Shown one piece after another: positions 25,433 to 37,167 of a DNA stretch of 64,000 nt. The stretch is taken from positions 61,902,759 to 61,966,758 of the forward strand of contig CM054181.1 in assembly GCA_028829895.1 (NCBI GenBank), in the 5' to 3' direction. The position numbers were made by a program, and so were the translations under genes. This DNA comes from Sinotaia quadrata. Taxonomy: Eukaryota; Mollusca; Gastropoda; Architaenioglossa; Viviparidae. The first letter of the stretch is position 1; every line of letters begins with the position of its first letter. Below the pieces are notes generated by a model. It ran no database searches. It saw only the letters and a program-made list of their open reading frames with translations, and was not told the DNA's origin.

Positions 25433-26154
25433 GTTCCCAGAGGTGTTAGACTTTGTACTTGGACTTCAACAGTATGCAAAACATTGTGTGTAGAAATACA
25501 TAATGTGATGGATCAAAATAGCCCTTAAATATATGTGATTAAATTTTGATTACTATTGTGTAGAGTTTAATTTAGGCAATAGTTTTGTTGTCATGACGAC
25601 CGGTGACTGCAATTAGCTTTATTTTATCTTTACTTCAAGGTAGGATTTCTGTTATGTAAAGGATTTATGAGCCCTTTCCAGGATTCTAACGATCGTCAGA
25701 CTGTAGACATTGTGTAACTTGAGACCACTTTCAATTGTGTTGAGGGGTCTTGATTACATAATGTCATACCATTTCCTTTGTCTAGACACAACAGGCCCGG
25801 ATGTAGTAAGAGTTATTGTTACAACTTTTGACAGAAACTAGTGAAGGGCTAAAACAAAAAGGAATAAGGAAGTTTGTATCATCACTTTAATATAGTTAGC
25901 CAGATCTGGTTAAATAAAAATATTCTAAGTATTATAAGTTATTACTTGTATATGGAAGTAAATAAACAAAACAAAAAAAAGCAAATATGAAAAAAATATT
26001 AACACAAAGTTAATCAATCATACTTGCGCATCAGTAATCAAAGAGGGAAGATATTAATTCATGCAGGTTTCAGTCAGTGTGATTGTTGGCACTGCATTTC
26101 ATCAACTAATTTGTCGTAGTTCGGAAAATATCATGATCCTAAGCGTTCTTTGTG

Positions 26155-26600
26155 TACAGTGATGTTGAGGTGAAGTTATTTTCAGTAAAGCCTTTTCGAC
26201 TAATGCATCTGCTTTATCATTGCCTGCTGTACATAAATTTGCTGGAGCCCACACTATTTTAGTTTCAATGTTTAAGTGTTTCAGTTTGTCTGATATGTTG
26301 TATATATGAAGTCTAGTCTGAGAAATTTCTGCATATATGAAGTCCGGTTATGGATGGCTGTAAGTGTTGCGAGTGAGTCTGTGACTATAATTAGTTTGTC
26401 TTTTGCGTTCCGGATTTTGTCATAAGCAGTCAAGGCTGTGGTGCTTGCCATGAGTTCTGCAGAGAATACTGATGTGTTGTCAGGGAGTAGGATGCTAATG
26501 TTGTTTGGGGATGGTTTTCCTATTCCTGATTTTCCTGATATAGGGTCACGTGACCCATCTGTGTACAAAACGTCCCAAGTGTGGTAGTCAGTAAAGCGTG
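26155..26600 (-). pseudogene. Non-LTR retrotransposon RNase H domain, frameshifted
   Basis: On the minus strand the frame reads YTDGSRDPISGKSGIG, then SVFSAELMASTTAL, then IIVTDSLATLTAI, and after a +1 frameshift near 26300 it reads VWAPANLCTAGNDKADALVEKAL. These are the four conserved blocks of a type I RNase H as found at the C-terminal end of I/R1/Jockey-like LINE ORF2 proteins: the first Asp in TDGS, Glu in SAEL, Asp in TDS, and the GN-KAD block. No reverse transcriptase is adjacent. The fragment sits in intron 1 of copy 1 and is absent from the matching intron of copy 2. Confidence 0.88.
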
Positions 26601-26624
26601 CATTGCAGCATTGCTCTTGCTAGG

Positions 26625-26805
26625 TGAGGAGTGTTTGCTTGTCTTGAGTAGGTCTTTACTTGTGGTATGTCTAAGAAATGATGTTTAGTTTGCTTGTCTT
26701 GAGTAGGTCTTTACTTGTGGTATGTCTAAGAAATGATGTTTAGTTTGCTTGTCTTGAGTAGGTCTTTACTTGTGGTATGTCTTATGATTAAGAAATGATG
26801 TTTAG
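26625..26805. repeat. Minisatellite, about 57 bp unit, 3 copies
   Basis: GCTTGTCTTGAGTAGGTCTT and ATGTCTAAGAAATGATG repeat three times. The core TTGAGTAGGTCTTTA is the same core that has expanded with a 24-bp period in copy 2 at 38950-39400. Confidence 0.9.
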
Positions 26806-27107
26806 TTTGCTGTAATGCTATATTAGTAGAGTATTATATATGATATGAACTTGTGTTGCAATACTATACAAGCAGAGAATTGAGTGTCAAATATGCATAC
26901 TATCTCTTGCAATAAACTCAAATGAACAGTGTTACCTCTCATATCCTGCTGTAACGTGGGATAAATTGAGTATCAAATGTGTAAACTCTCTCTTGCAATA
27001 AAATAAAATAAACAATGTTAACTGTCATATACACCCTTGATGTATCGATAGAGAAATAGTACATCATACGTTTCATTTCTGTTTGACCAGTGCCAGAACA
27101 TAAAAAT

Positions 27108-27169
27108 ATGAAAAAGGGATATGCGCACCTCGATCTTGTAATACTCTTGGTCACCATGGCAAAAGTCCG
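27108..27169 (+). CDS. Copy 1, coding exon 1: signal peptide of secreted cystine-knot-like protein
   Basis: The exon is preceded by the acceptor TTTGACCAG (to 27090) and ends at a GTAAAT donor (27170) two bases into a codon. It encodes about 20 residues with two lysines near the start and a hydrophobic core LVILLVTMA, so it looks like a signal peptide. Codon by codon it aligns with the first coding exon of copy 2 at 39858-39913: the GCG, ACC and GTC codons, the phase-2 end and the donor all match. The codon aligned with the copy 2 start is AAG here, so the start chosen is an in-frame ATG two codons earlier. Its mate exon is at 32080. Transcript evidence is lacking. Confidence 0.7.
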
Positions 27170-27539
27170 GTAAATATTTTCACTTTTTCATGTACTGTAT
27201 ATAGTTTGAAATAAATATGTAGTCTCTTACCATCTAAACTCTGAAAGTTGTTAAGTCCATTTGTAGATGTATGACAGTGTTTTCCAACAAACTGTTAATT
27301 TATTTTAAAATACTTTTGCCATCACTTATTTTGCTTTCCTTGTCCAATGTTCAAAGGCAAATAAATGTGCATACATTTTATATAAAATCGGATAAACGTA
27401 ATCCTAAACTGCCAAGATAAACATTTCACAGTTAACTTAGAGCAGATATAAGGTAGGTCCATTTGAACTATATGAATGGTCATTTTCATATGATAGACAT
27501 TCTTTATTTTAGAATGATCACGGAATTCAAAATAGACAG

Positions 27540-27780
27540 TGGTTTCACGTTGATACCATAACTATAGACAGATTTGCAGGTACGATAACTCTTCTAGAGC
27601 AAGATGTGTCACAGAGATGACATGCACACGGACAGTTTTGCCTGAACACATGTAAAATGTGTAAAATTTGTCACAAAGACCATTATCAACAGACAGATTT
27701 GCCTGACCTAACACTTAGAGGGTACGATGTGTCGCTGAGATGCCATAACTACAGACAGCTTTTCCTGAACGTTTGCCAGC
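27540..27780. repeat. Diverged tandem repeat in intron 2 of copy 1
   Basis: Three to four diverged units with ATAGACAG and TTTGCCTGA cores plus (A/T)AGAGCAAGATGTGTC-type ends. The same unit is expanded to about ten copies in the matching intron of copy 2 (40650-41420). Confidence 0.7.
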
Positions 27781-27956
27781 ATCCACCTCAACCACTCCTA
27801 TAGTCAGCAACAGATAGCAGACATCCAGACAACACTTCCCCACCCCACTCTCCCTGAATACTAGTGAAAGGAGGAAGGCCCCAGAGGAATCCACCAAAAA
27901 CTGAGAACATCGCCAAGATGAAAAGTTTTAACGCAATTCCTGTGAGGTAAAGAAGT

Positions 27957-28125
27957 TATCGGGACACTGACATCACGACTTACATCAGACACTGACACCA
28001 CGACTTACATCAGACACTGACATCACGACTTACATCAGACACTGACACCACGACTTACATCAGACACTGACACCACGACTTACATCAGACACTGACACCA
28101 CGACTTACATCAGACACCGACACCG
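27957..28125. repeat. Minisatellite, 25 bp unit, about 7 copies
   Basis: ACACTGACACCACGACTTAC plus ATCAG repeats about seven times with only ACACCAC/ACATCAC variation. Confidence 0.95.
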
Positions 28126-28129
28126 CAAC

Positions 28130-30240
28130 GCTCAACAGGAACAAAATACAACTTCAATGTCACAGAGTAATAGCGGACACATAACAGGAACACATCTCAA
28201 CGACATAAATAAAATCAACAACTGATGACAACAACAAGCAAGCAACAAGACAAAACTCCAGCACCAACACCACCACCAACTATCCCTGAATACTCGTGAG
28301 GGGAGCCGGTCCCACCGGAATACGACACATCAGAGAATGTCTTATGATGAAATGATCCACCTAAGCTCCAGTAAGGACGTAAAATTGTTATCGTAACCAC
28401 CACCTCATTAACATAACATACACACACATGCACGCACGCGCTGCGCGCGCGCGCGCACACACACACACACACAGCTCGCTAGCTCGTGGCGGGGTTTTCT
28501 ATGTTTCTGGGGCAAATTGGACTGCCAGCACTTTTTCAAGGACCCCACGGGGCGACACACACTGCACTACGAAAGTTACAATTCTGCGAAAGGATATTCC
28601 CTCTCTACACTAAAATAACAACTCTACAAAAGATACTCCTTGTCTACACCAAGTAAACAATTCTAGAAAACTCCAAAAACAAAAACTCGCCAGACCGGTC
28701 TCCCGATGGCGGCAACCTTATACGTACTCATCTAAACACTCGCTTGTCTCTACCTTCTGTTTTCTGCCTGCAGGAATCGTCAGATCTCAGATGGCTGCCA
28801 CCGAACAATAATAGATACACTCCACACCACCAGAAGACACTCCAACAAAAAACTACATCAGCTTCAAAGGGTTTTAAATTTTAACTCGTCTATAGACAAG
28901 GAAACAAGCCCAGATATGAGACAAACACTTTTCAAACCAAGCTGACTGATATACACCACCATTTTCAATCTACCGAATTACCGATTTTGAAACTGGAAAG
29001 TAGGAACACCAGAGCCACGGTCAATGCCACACCCATGTCTTTTCGGTTTTGGAAAAACATTATGTTTTACCTCCTAAAACCTTGTCATTTACAGGGCCAA
29101 GAGAGCAAAAAAGAGGTTTCTCATCACAACCGAGGTAGAGATTGAGTTCCTTATCGATAACGAACTGCACAATATATTGTTGTTAATGGAGTGCTTGACT
29201 CTAATTACTAAAAAGGAAGAGCGAGAGGAGGCTTATAACAGGACACATTTTACACTCTTCACAACGAGAAATTATTAAGGTTTACGTGAAGCTGTGACTA
29301 TAAGCACGATCCTTCAATGAAAATATTCCAAGAGTTGAACAAAGCAACTGCACAACAGAAAATGAGACAGACAACACCTGCCACTTCACGTGAGAATGAA
29401 AAAGACCAACAAAAATGAAAGTTAACTCCGCAAACAAACATGCAAGGAGGCATTCTCACAAACAACAACAGAGACAGAAGAAAAGACAATCCAAACTACA
29501 CCAGTAATGGAAAAGAAAAGAACTCACGAAAAAAACAGAAAATAGCCAACCGTCAGAAGCGAAAAAAGAAATCATCCAGATTGTCAGACATAATAAAAAA
29601 AAAAACAGACACAACGATCAAAATCGAAGCCACCCTCAATGAATACATATGGCTGCTTGAGGCTCCTTCTCTCTCACCATTAATAACAGCAGAAACAACA
29701 ACAGAGCTACCATCAAACGGGAAAAGCAACAGATGCGAGGAAAAAACAAAAGGAAAAGAGAAATAGACCGCCTCGATGCATCAGACCAGAAAACAAAACC
29801 ACGGAAGCTATGGGTGAACATCTCTAGGTAGACAGAAACGAAAAATCACGAAAAAATATCGCCCACCACCACCAACAACGACAGGTGTCCAGAAAAATCG
29901 CCCAATTTATGCACATTATACATCTGTTGCTCGATCGCCTGTACAGAGGCCTGTACTCATCTATGCACTCCTAAACGGACAACACCAGAGATAGTGACAA
30001 CGACACCAGTGAGATGGACAATGGGGTTGAACATCCCGTCCTCACCAGGTACAGACTTAGCCTGGGCTCTATAAGATATCCCCAACCAACCACTCCCCTC
30101 CAACTTCAGAGACAGCAATAACAACATCAACAGCACCAACCGCCATGACTATAGTAATCCACAGAAAACTGGGCTAGTGCATGCTTCTACTTGCCGACAT
30201 GGGGCCATATACTCACTGGCCATTATTCATTATCACTCAT
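28130..30240. other. Intron 2 insert of copy 1, unclassified
   Basis: This stretch has a different base composition (CA-rich, many ACAAC and CCACC runs) from its AT-rich surroundings and is absent from copy 2. A segment around 27815-27950 recurs near 28255-28400 (CCCTGAATACT core). A (GC)n/(AC)n tract lies at 28414-28472. A lysine-rich frame at 29440-29766 has no recognisable domain. Probably an old insertion of unknown type. Confidence 0.4.
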
Positions 30241-31144
30241 TATCAAAAACTTTTTGTGACGCCATTGCCACTTAAGTAATGAAAATGATTATTATTAATA
30301 ATTAATATTTCATAACCAATGACAAGTAATGAGAATTTTAATTTATTTTGTTAATGATCCTCCAGATAAAAACTACTCGTCTCTCTCACCTGGCGGACAT
30401 ACCGGCGCTGTAAATGTTTTCTTTCTTCCACAACATTAAAGATAAATATTTACTGTCACACAATGTTCCACAGGTGGAAAACTTCTAAAAGAGAAGACAA
30501 ATCCGACTTTAATCTATATTTAGCGAGCCCCTATCCACACACGTTTTTTCTCCAACATAAGATTATAATTATCAATATGTGTAAGAAGGTCAATAATTTT
30601 ATTAAATCAGCAATCACATATACATATGACAAATACAATGAAATAGATTACTTGACTTCACTATTTCCACTAACCCACTTATGGATACTTTCTATAATTC
30701 ACAGTCACATGTGTGAAATACGGATCAACAATAGAGTCATTACAAATCATAAGATAGTCTTAGAGAACAGAAATGGAGTTATTAGAGATAACTAATAATA
30801 GTCTTTACGTAACCTGGTTCAGCACTGTCTTAACAGTCATTCATGCACTTTGCCACAGTGTCCACAAATTAGAGTTCAGTTCAATTTCTGCATGTTTCTG
30901 AGCTACCGGAAGTGGTTGACCTCAATTGTTGTGTTGTTCGAATTATCCATTCCGGGTGACCAACATGGTTATTAGGTAGAAATATGAAATGATTAATACC
31001 GTGGTGAAGTAAATTATGCCTATCTCTATTTCTAAACTTAATAATTATATATTTGATGCCAATGTTTACGTGACCCAACTGTGGGCACTGCTTGTGATTA
31101 TATTTTTGTATTAATGCCCGAGTTGGAGTACACTAGTCATTGAG

Positions 31145-31930
31145 ATAGATACGAGATGTAGGGATTAATCGGAACACGTTATCTGGGCAGTCATGTGAAC
31201 ACGATATCTGGGCAGTCATGTGAACACGTTATCTGGGCAGTCATGTGAACACGATATCTGGGTAGTCATGTGAACACGATATCTGGGCAGTCATGTGAAC
31301 ACGATATCTAGCCAGTGAAGTGTATATGATATATATTCAGTCATGTAAACATAGTATCCAGTCAGTGATGTGAACATGATTTATAAAGGCAAGATCGTAA
31401 ACACGATATATAAAGGCAGGATTGTAAACACGATATATAAAGGCAGGATTGTAAACACGATATATAAAGGCAGGATTGTAAACACGATATATAAAGGCAG
31501 GATTGTAAACACGATATCTAGGCAGTCGTGTGAAGACGTAATCCAGGCAGGAATGTGAACAATAGATCTAATCAGTCATATGAACCCGCTATCTAGGCAG
31601 ACAGGTGAACACGTAACTAGGCAGTCGTGTGAATATGACATCTAGGCAGTTATGAGAACACTGTATCTAGGCGGTCGTGTGAATATACTATGTTTGCAGT
31701 CATGGTGAATATGACATCTAGGCAGTCCTATGAACACGGTATGTAGGCAATTATGTGAACATACTATCTAAACATTCTTGTGAATATGATATATGTGCAG
31801 TTATGTAAATATGATATTTATGAAATAATGTGAACACGGTATCTAGGAAGTCAGGTGATATATTATCCATGCAGTCATGTAAATATGATATCTATGCAGT
31901 CCTGTGAACACGGTATCTAGTCAGATAATT
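31145..31930. repeat. Degenerate minisatellite, about 25-27 bp unit, about 30 copies
   Basis: Units of the form GTGAACACGATATCTGGGCA plus GTCAT run through the 3' end of intron 2. A homogenised sub-block with a 27-bp period (TATATAAAGGCAGGATTGTA) lies at 31383-31510. Diverged units of the same type occupy the 3' part of the matching intron in copy 2. Confidence 0.92.
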
Positions 31931-32079
31931 TCAAATTGTATTTAAGTGTCACCACAACACTTTGCATCATATGCATTACACGATCGTAGTTGTAATAATT
32001 GAAAACTAATTGCCAGTAAAATGTAACGATGATTATTAACAAACATTGATGATTTTATTTTTGTCTTCTGTACATTTAG

Positions 32080-32494
32080 TACTATAGGGGATTGCACCAA
32101 CAATGGATTTATGTGTGAAACCGACTCTAATTGCTGCAGCCTATTGTGTAATAAGCACGGCTTCTGTCACAAAGGATATCCGGGTACGAATTTAGATCCC
32201 AAGGAAATAGACAAGGAGAATCCAGGAATACTTCCCGGGTATGAAAGACCGGATACGAATTTAGATCAGAAGGAAATAGACAAGGAGAATCCAGGGATAC
32301 GTCCCGGGAATGAAGGATTTCCTTTACCCCATACAATTCCCGGACCCTTTGGCCCTGTCACTGAAAAACCATCCAATGACTTTGAAAATGACTTTGAAAA
32401 ACCAACCAATGACTTTGATAAACCACCCAATGACATTGACAACCCATTCATTCTATTCAATGGCATCCCTACACCTTACCCCGTACTCGGTTAA
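32080..32494 (+). CDS. Copy 1, coding exon 2: cystine-knot-like domain plus Pro/Asn/Asp tail
   Basis: After an ACATTTAG acceptor the first base completes the codon left by exon 27108-27169, so phases agree; the model totals 158 residues. Six cysteines follow at spacing C-x6-C-x5-CC-x3-C-x5-C (first Cys codon 32093). This is the C-C-CC-C-C pattern known from inhibitor-cystine-knot peptides, including toxins, antimicrobial and protease-inhibitor peptides. Next come GYPGTNLD and a duplicated 17-codon block with KEIDKENPGI, then an acidic Asn/Pro stretch (FEND/NDFDKPPNDID) ending TPYPVLG. The C-terminal HCPRR motif seen in copies 2 and 3 is absent. The secreted location is inferred from exon 1. 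A function cannot be assigned. Confidence 0.72.
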
Positions 32495-32734
32495 AACGAC
32501 CAATTAGACTGCAGGCAGAAGAGATGTGTGGCTAATTATAGAAAAAAAATAATTGTATTTTAAAAATCTGTATCCTGTAAACTGTTTTCAAATGCATTGG
32601 CAACAAAAAGATTTTCACTGTATTGTTTGTCCTTGAATTGTATTATAACAGGACACTACATTCCGCATCGTGTTATTAAACTTGAAGTCTGCAAACGAAA
32701 ATTTCTATGAGTTGTGTATTTATTTGTTATTTCT

Positions 32735-32940
32735 ACCATTTGTTTATCTATCTGTAATTTCTATAATTTGTTTATCTATCTGTAATTTCTATCATTTGAT
32801 TATCTATCTGTAATTTCTATCATTTGTTTATCTATCTGTAATTTCTATCATTTGTTTACCTATCTGTAATTTCTATAATCTGTCTCTATGTAATTTCTAT
32901 AATTTGTCTCTGTATGTGTAATTTCTATAATTTGACTGAA
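32735..32940. repeat. Minisatellite in the 3' UTR region of copy 1, 28 bp unit, about 7 copies
   Basis: ATCATTTGTTTATCTATCTG plus TAATTTCT repeats with slight variation. The array lies between the stop codon and the conserved poly(A) signal of copy 1, so it may be transcribed. Confidence 0.92.
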
Positions 32941-33071
32941 ATTCTCTCAAATTTCTATGTTTTTATCTCTCAGTATTTTCTAAAATGTATCTTTCTGAAT
33001 CTCTGTCTATTTACTGTGTGTAAGTATGTGTGCGTTCCAGCAAAACTGGCAGTTGCATTTAGTGTTTCCTT

Positions 33072-33077
33072 AATAAA
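33072..33077 (+). terminator. Conserved poly(A) signal AATAAA, copy 1
   Basis: TTAATAAAGCAAAATCC, followed by GAAAGGAAAGAC and TTATTAATTTAAA, aligns with 45988-45993 of copy 2 and with the minus strand at 61486-61491 for copy 3. An alternative ATTAAA lies nearer the stop at 32675-32680. Conservation in all three copies favours the distal site. Confidence 0.6.
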
Positions 33078-33189
33078 GCAAAATCCTTATTTTACAAGAA
33101 AAGAAAGGAAAGACAAAGAGCGATTATTAATTTAAAACAAAAACTACACTATGTCTCAGTTCTGAAGATATCTACCAATGTATTGAACA

Positions 33190-33385
33190 TATATATATAT
33201 ATATTAATTATATATATATGTTTGTGAAGTGAACGATAACTAACTTACATAAAGAACTAATTATATATATGTTTGTGAAGTGAACGATAACTAACTTACA
33301 TAAAGAACTAATTATATATATGTTTGTGAAGTGAACGATAACTAAGTAACTTACATAAAGAACTAATTATATATATGTTTGTATG
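33190..33385. repeat. Minisatellite, about 51-55 bp unit, 3-4 copies
   Basis: TATATATGTTTGTGAAGTGA and ACTTACATAAAGAACTAATT repeat three to four times. Confidence 0.92.
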
Positions 33386-33419
33386 TGCGTGTGCATGTGA
33401 GCGTGCTTAATTTGATTAA

Positions 33420-33490
33420 TAGACCATATGCACTAAAATCAGTATTTCCTGCAGTTTTCTGTTCCTGATGAGTGACAGTACAAACTCTCT
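33420..33490 (+). repeat. 3' flank of copy 1 shared with 3' flank of copy 3
   Basis: AATCAGTATTTCCTGCAGT, then TTCCTGATGA and AGTACAAA, match the reverse complement of about 60970-61040. This extends the duplicated block beyond the poly(A) site. Confidence 0.7.
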
Positions 33491-35030
33491 CCTATTAGTG
33501 ACTCACTACTCTAAGATAGATCTACATATTACATTAATGTCACAGTCAAGTTTTTTTTTGGGGGGTAATCAAAAAATGTTTTTAAAGGTATTTTTTACCT
33601 CCACTGTTTCCTCATATGGTGTGTTTCCTCATATGGTGTGTTTCCCTTTTTGTATTCATTATTTTAGGAAGAACGAGCATCCAGTACATGCACAGTCAGT
33701 GAGTTTGTGTGCGTGCATGCTTATTATGTGTTTTTAGCATTTTAATTAAATTTATATGTTCATTCGTTTGTGTTAAGATTAGTTAGTTATGTTAGGAGTA
33801 GGTAGAAACTGTATTTATTCATTTATAGTTCTTTATTGTAATTTTTAGGCAGGGAGTATATTTTGTTATTAGGAGTTAATGCACCCTAGCTGTTATGTGC
33901 CCAACAACAATATGACTTGTATTTAGGAAAGTCACATTTAACGTTTTTGCCATGCAAGTTTTCTGGAAGCCCATGGAAGCATCAGAAAGCTTCCCAGTTA
34001 CATAAAAGAACATTGTCACAATATTTAACTTCAGTGTGTATGTGTGCATGGCTCTCATCAAGTGTGCTAGAACTTTGCTATGTTGTTTTCTTCACATTGG
34101 GCCCACGCATGAATTTTATTCCAGTTTTTCATAATTGGGAATAAAATCCTTTGAATGTTCGCCATTCGTTTGACCGAGACAGTGTACTCGGGTATTATTT
34201 TCCTACTACCTGGTCTTCTGTTATATTGGCTTTCACCCTCTATCTGGCCGCTCAAATGGAGCAACACCTGACAGCAGCAATGACCTTAGTGTCTATGGAA
34301 TTGGGGACTGTTGAGCTGGGCTACGAAAGAACATTTCATACATATACTCAACTGGTTATCACCACTACACTTTCTCACTCTTCAGCGGAAAACATTTCCA
34401 GCATTTTTCAATGGGGAAATTGCTTTTGTGTTTTCACTCATTTGCGAGTGGATTCACTCTTCAGTGGCTGGCTCATCATGTGGTTTGTGGTTTTCACTTG
34501 CGTCTGTGGACACGGTCGTCACTCATAGTGTTGCCGTGTTATATATATTTCACTTCACCAATAGTTGTTTTGAACATTTTCAGTGTTTTGCATTCTGACA
34601 TTTATCGTTTGTTCAGTACGTGCTTCCTTGTCATACATCCACTTTGTGTTTATGCCAGCATGTTCGCAACTTTGTAGCATTGTGTTTTTGCCAGTGTGTT
34701 GGCAAGTGTGATTCATCCTCTTCATTTTCATGCAGACATGTTTCCTGCATCATCACTTCAATGTGTTCTTCTTCGAGACTTTGTAAGTAGGAAGTTTAAC
34801 TAAAGATTAACTTAGGGGAACAGTACTTTAGATACTTTTATTTATATTTTATTCTGTATTATTCAAACTTTCTTGTTATTGACACTTTGGGGCTTTCACT
34901 TTTGGAATTTTTTATATAAACATTTAACTTAACCTGAATACTATTGTGATTATTTTTACAGTTGTCCCCACCATTACAGTTAAGGTTAAACTTTACCATT
35001 TGCATCGGGTTTTCACCTAGCATTTCATTT
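33490..35030. other. Intergenic DNA, no gene supported
   Basis: Several plus-strand frames of 75-125 codons overlap at 34.1-34.7 kb, but they use rare mixed composition and show no domain, repeat or splice support. Confidence 0.45.
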
Positions 35031-35034
35031 TTGC

Positions 35035-35210
35035 GGTTATTATGACTGTTATAATTAACGTTTATCATTTGTATTGGGTTATTACGACTGTTATAATTAA
35101 CGTTTATAATTTGTATTGGGTTATCACGACTGTTATAATTAACGTTTATCATTTGTATTGGGTTATCATGACTGTTATAATTAACGTTTATCATTTGTAT
35201 TGATTGTTGT
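35035..35210. repeat. Minisatellite, 42 bp unit, 4 copies
   Basis: TTATAATTAACGTTTATCAT plus TTGTATTGGGTTATCACGACTG repeats four times. The minus-strand frame (NVNYNS repeat) is kept open by the period being a multiple of three. Confidence 0.92.
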
Positions 35211-36360
35211 CACCCACATATTTTTACCTCTATAATTTTATTGGTACTTAATTGATGTGGTTATCACTGCCGTTCATATTGTTGATTTTTGCTACATTTT
35301 AATTTTATTTTATTCATCATATTATTGCTCTGGTCCCCCACCTCATGAATGTTGTGCGTGGATGCTTCTGGGTGAACAGCCGTGTGAAAGTAAGCCCCAT
35401 TATTAGAATAAATCTTGTTAACTCTTTATCAAGAGTTGGGCTTTCTTCACTGCGTGAAAGTACGTTAGTGCGGTTGTTTGTTTGTTCGTCTCATTCGTCC
35501 CTCATATTTACATTCATACCCTCTTGCTCACACTCACTGCCGACCCTCACACTTTACCCCGCATTTCAGAATAAATTATTCCTCCCCACAAGAACATGAT
35601 GGTCCTTGATTGCGAGAGTTGGTTATTTTTACATCTTGCCACTCCATGTGTCGTCGGCATCCAGGAAGATAGTTTGCGACAATTAACTCTGATGATGATG
35701 CTTGCTTCGAATTACTTACAAAATCTCTGATAGAATAGTTTTGAAGACCTAACGAGGATTATTCTAGATACGCAGATGATATTAACTAAAACAAAGATAC
35801 TGAAAGATATTCTGCTGAAGTTACGTCTGGAGAAATCTGAAGTCGTCCTATAAAAAATGAACGTATCTCGTAAGGAACTCATAAATCCCACCAAGGGAGA
35901 CAAGGGTTACTAGAAGTAAATAGGAGTTAGGACAGCATATTGTCTAGGTACAATACACGACTGATCCAGAATCTTTGATGCGCTCACAAAGCACACACGA
36001 TGTATGTTCTAGTGTCGAACTAAACGCACCATATCTACAAGAAGTAACAACAATATTAAACATTTGTTAGGGTGTTTTCCTTCAAAGCCAGTATCATTTC
36101 ATTGACTCGTGTTATGTTGTGTGAGTTGTAAGGGAAATAACTTCAAGCAGTTACTAGAAGATTGTGTTTTATATTTTTGAAAGATTTTTTGCAAACTATT
36201 TTAATATAAAATTATATTTAAAAAATCAACACTGAGATGACCCGTGAAAAGTCACGATAGCATGTGAAAACACTGATTTCTTTTTATCCAAATTAAAAAT
36301 TAAAAATACACTCACGCACACATACACACAGACCCACACATACACACCGACCCACACCAC
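35210..36360. other. Intergenic DNA, no gene supported
   Basis: Nothing recognisable. 35340-35600 is less AT-rich and ends in AATAAATTATTCC, which could suggest an LTR end, but no matching second LTR or primer site was found. Confidence 0.45.
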
Positions 36361-36600
36361 CCACAGACTGAAATAAAATAAAATAAAACCAAGTTCAGGC
36401 AGAGACACATACAAAGACAAAAATAATGAAGACAAAAGGAAATGCAAGAGATAAAGAAAGAAAGAAAATATCTGTAGAAATACATATCCTAGTTCGCAAT
36501 AGGCTATTCTTAATACTTTACAAATATATATCAAATTTTTTCTGTGTAAAACCATAGCTTTGAAATTTGTATAAATGGCAGATTATTAGATAAAATACCA
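36360..36600. other. Upstream region of locus 2, paralogous to 24640-24900
   Basis: AAACCAAGTTCAGGCAGAG, GTAGAAATACATATCCTAG and AGTTCGCAATA match the locus 1 upstream sequence in order. Confidence 0.75.
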
Positions 36601-36628
36601 AGCCTATATCTCAGTAATGACATATCAG

Positions 36629-36653
36629 TGACGTAACATGTAAGTAGTGACGT
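36629..36653 (+). promoter_or_regulatory. Paired TGACGT (CRE/ATF-like) motifs upstream of copy 2
   Basis: TGACGT occurs at 36629-36634 and 36648-36653. The second is in TAAGTAGTGACGTG, identical to the copy 1 site. Spacing differs (19 bp here, 28 bp in copy 1). Regulatory use is inference. Confidence 0.35.
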
Positions 36654-36679
36654 GCCTTAACAGTGACACATCAGAAAAG

Positions 36680-36769
36680 TCAGGGAATTTGCAGAATCCG
36701 ATCTTTATTATATTGTCAAAATCATTCTTAGTTTGGGTGGCTGAAGAAGGGAGACTTCCTTAAATGCAA
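36680..36769 (+). other. Predicted 5' non-coding leader exon, copy 2
   Basis: CTTAGTTTGGGTGGCTGAAGA aligns with the copy 1 leader, and a GTACGC donor at 36770 lines up with the GTATGT donor of copy 1. The left limit is a guess. Confidence 0.42.
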
Positions 36770-37167
36770 GTACGCATTTCTATATCTTATTTCTCATTTC
36801 ATAATTCGTGTAAGATTTAACATAGAAAAAGAAGAATTTCTTTCTCAGTTCCACATTTCCTATATGTTGTGCTTATTGCTGAATTATGTGCCTGCCAGTG
36901 CCATATCACAAAATTTATATCAGTCAGGTCCAACTAGCGGCCTGTGGACACAAAAATAATAAAGAAGAAAAATTGAACTGTCCAATTAGCGACTGATTAT
37001 TTCAAGAGAACAATATCCCTCGCTAATTTTTAAATACTAGAGAGAATGAATTATCTTCCCTGCACGCCACGTGCTTATCACTTCCGGTGAAGGCATCTCT
37101 TTCTTTCGTCATCAATCCCCTTTTGCGCAGGTGACAGTCTTGATTTGACACGAAAGCTGTAGGTATC

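Noticed and set aside
34151..34677. Overlapping frames of 88-125 codons at 34.2-34.7 kb as a gene
   Set aside because: Three overlapping frames are open at once, with no domain, no repeat partner in locus 2 or 3, and no convincing splice sites.
35340..35640. Possible LTR end followed by a primer-binding site
   Set aside because: AATAAA and a downstream TGG are present, but no second LTR, no target duplication and no gag/pol sequence was found nearby.
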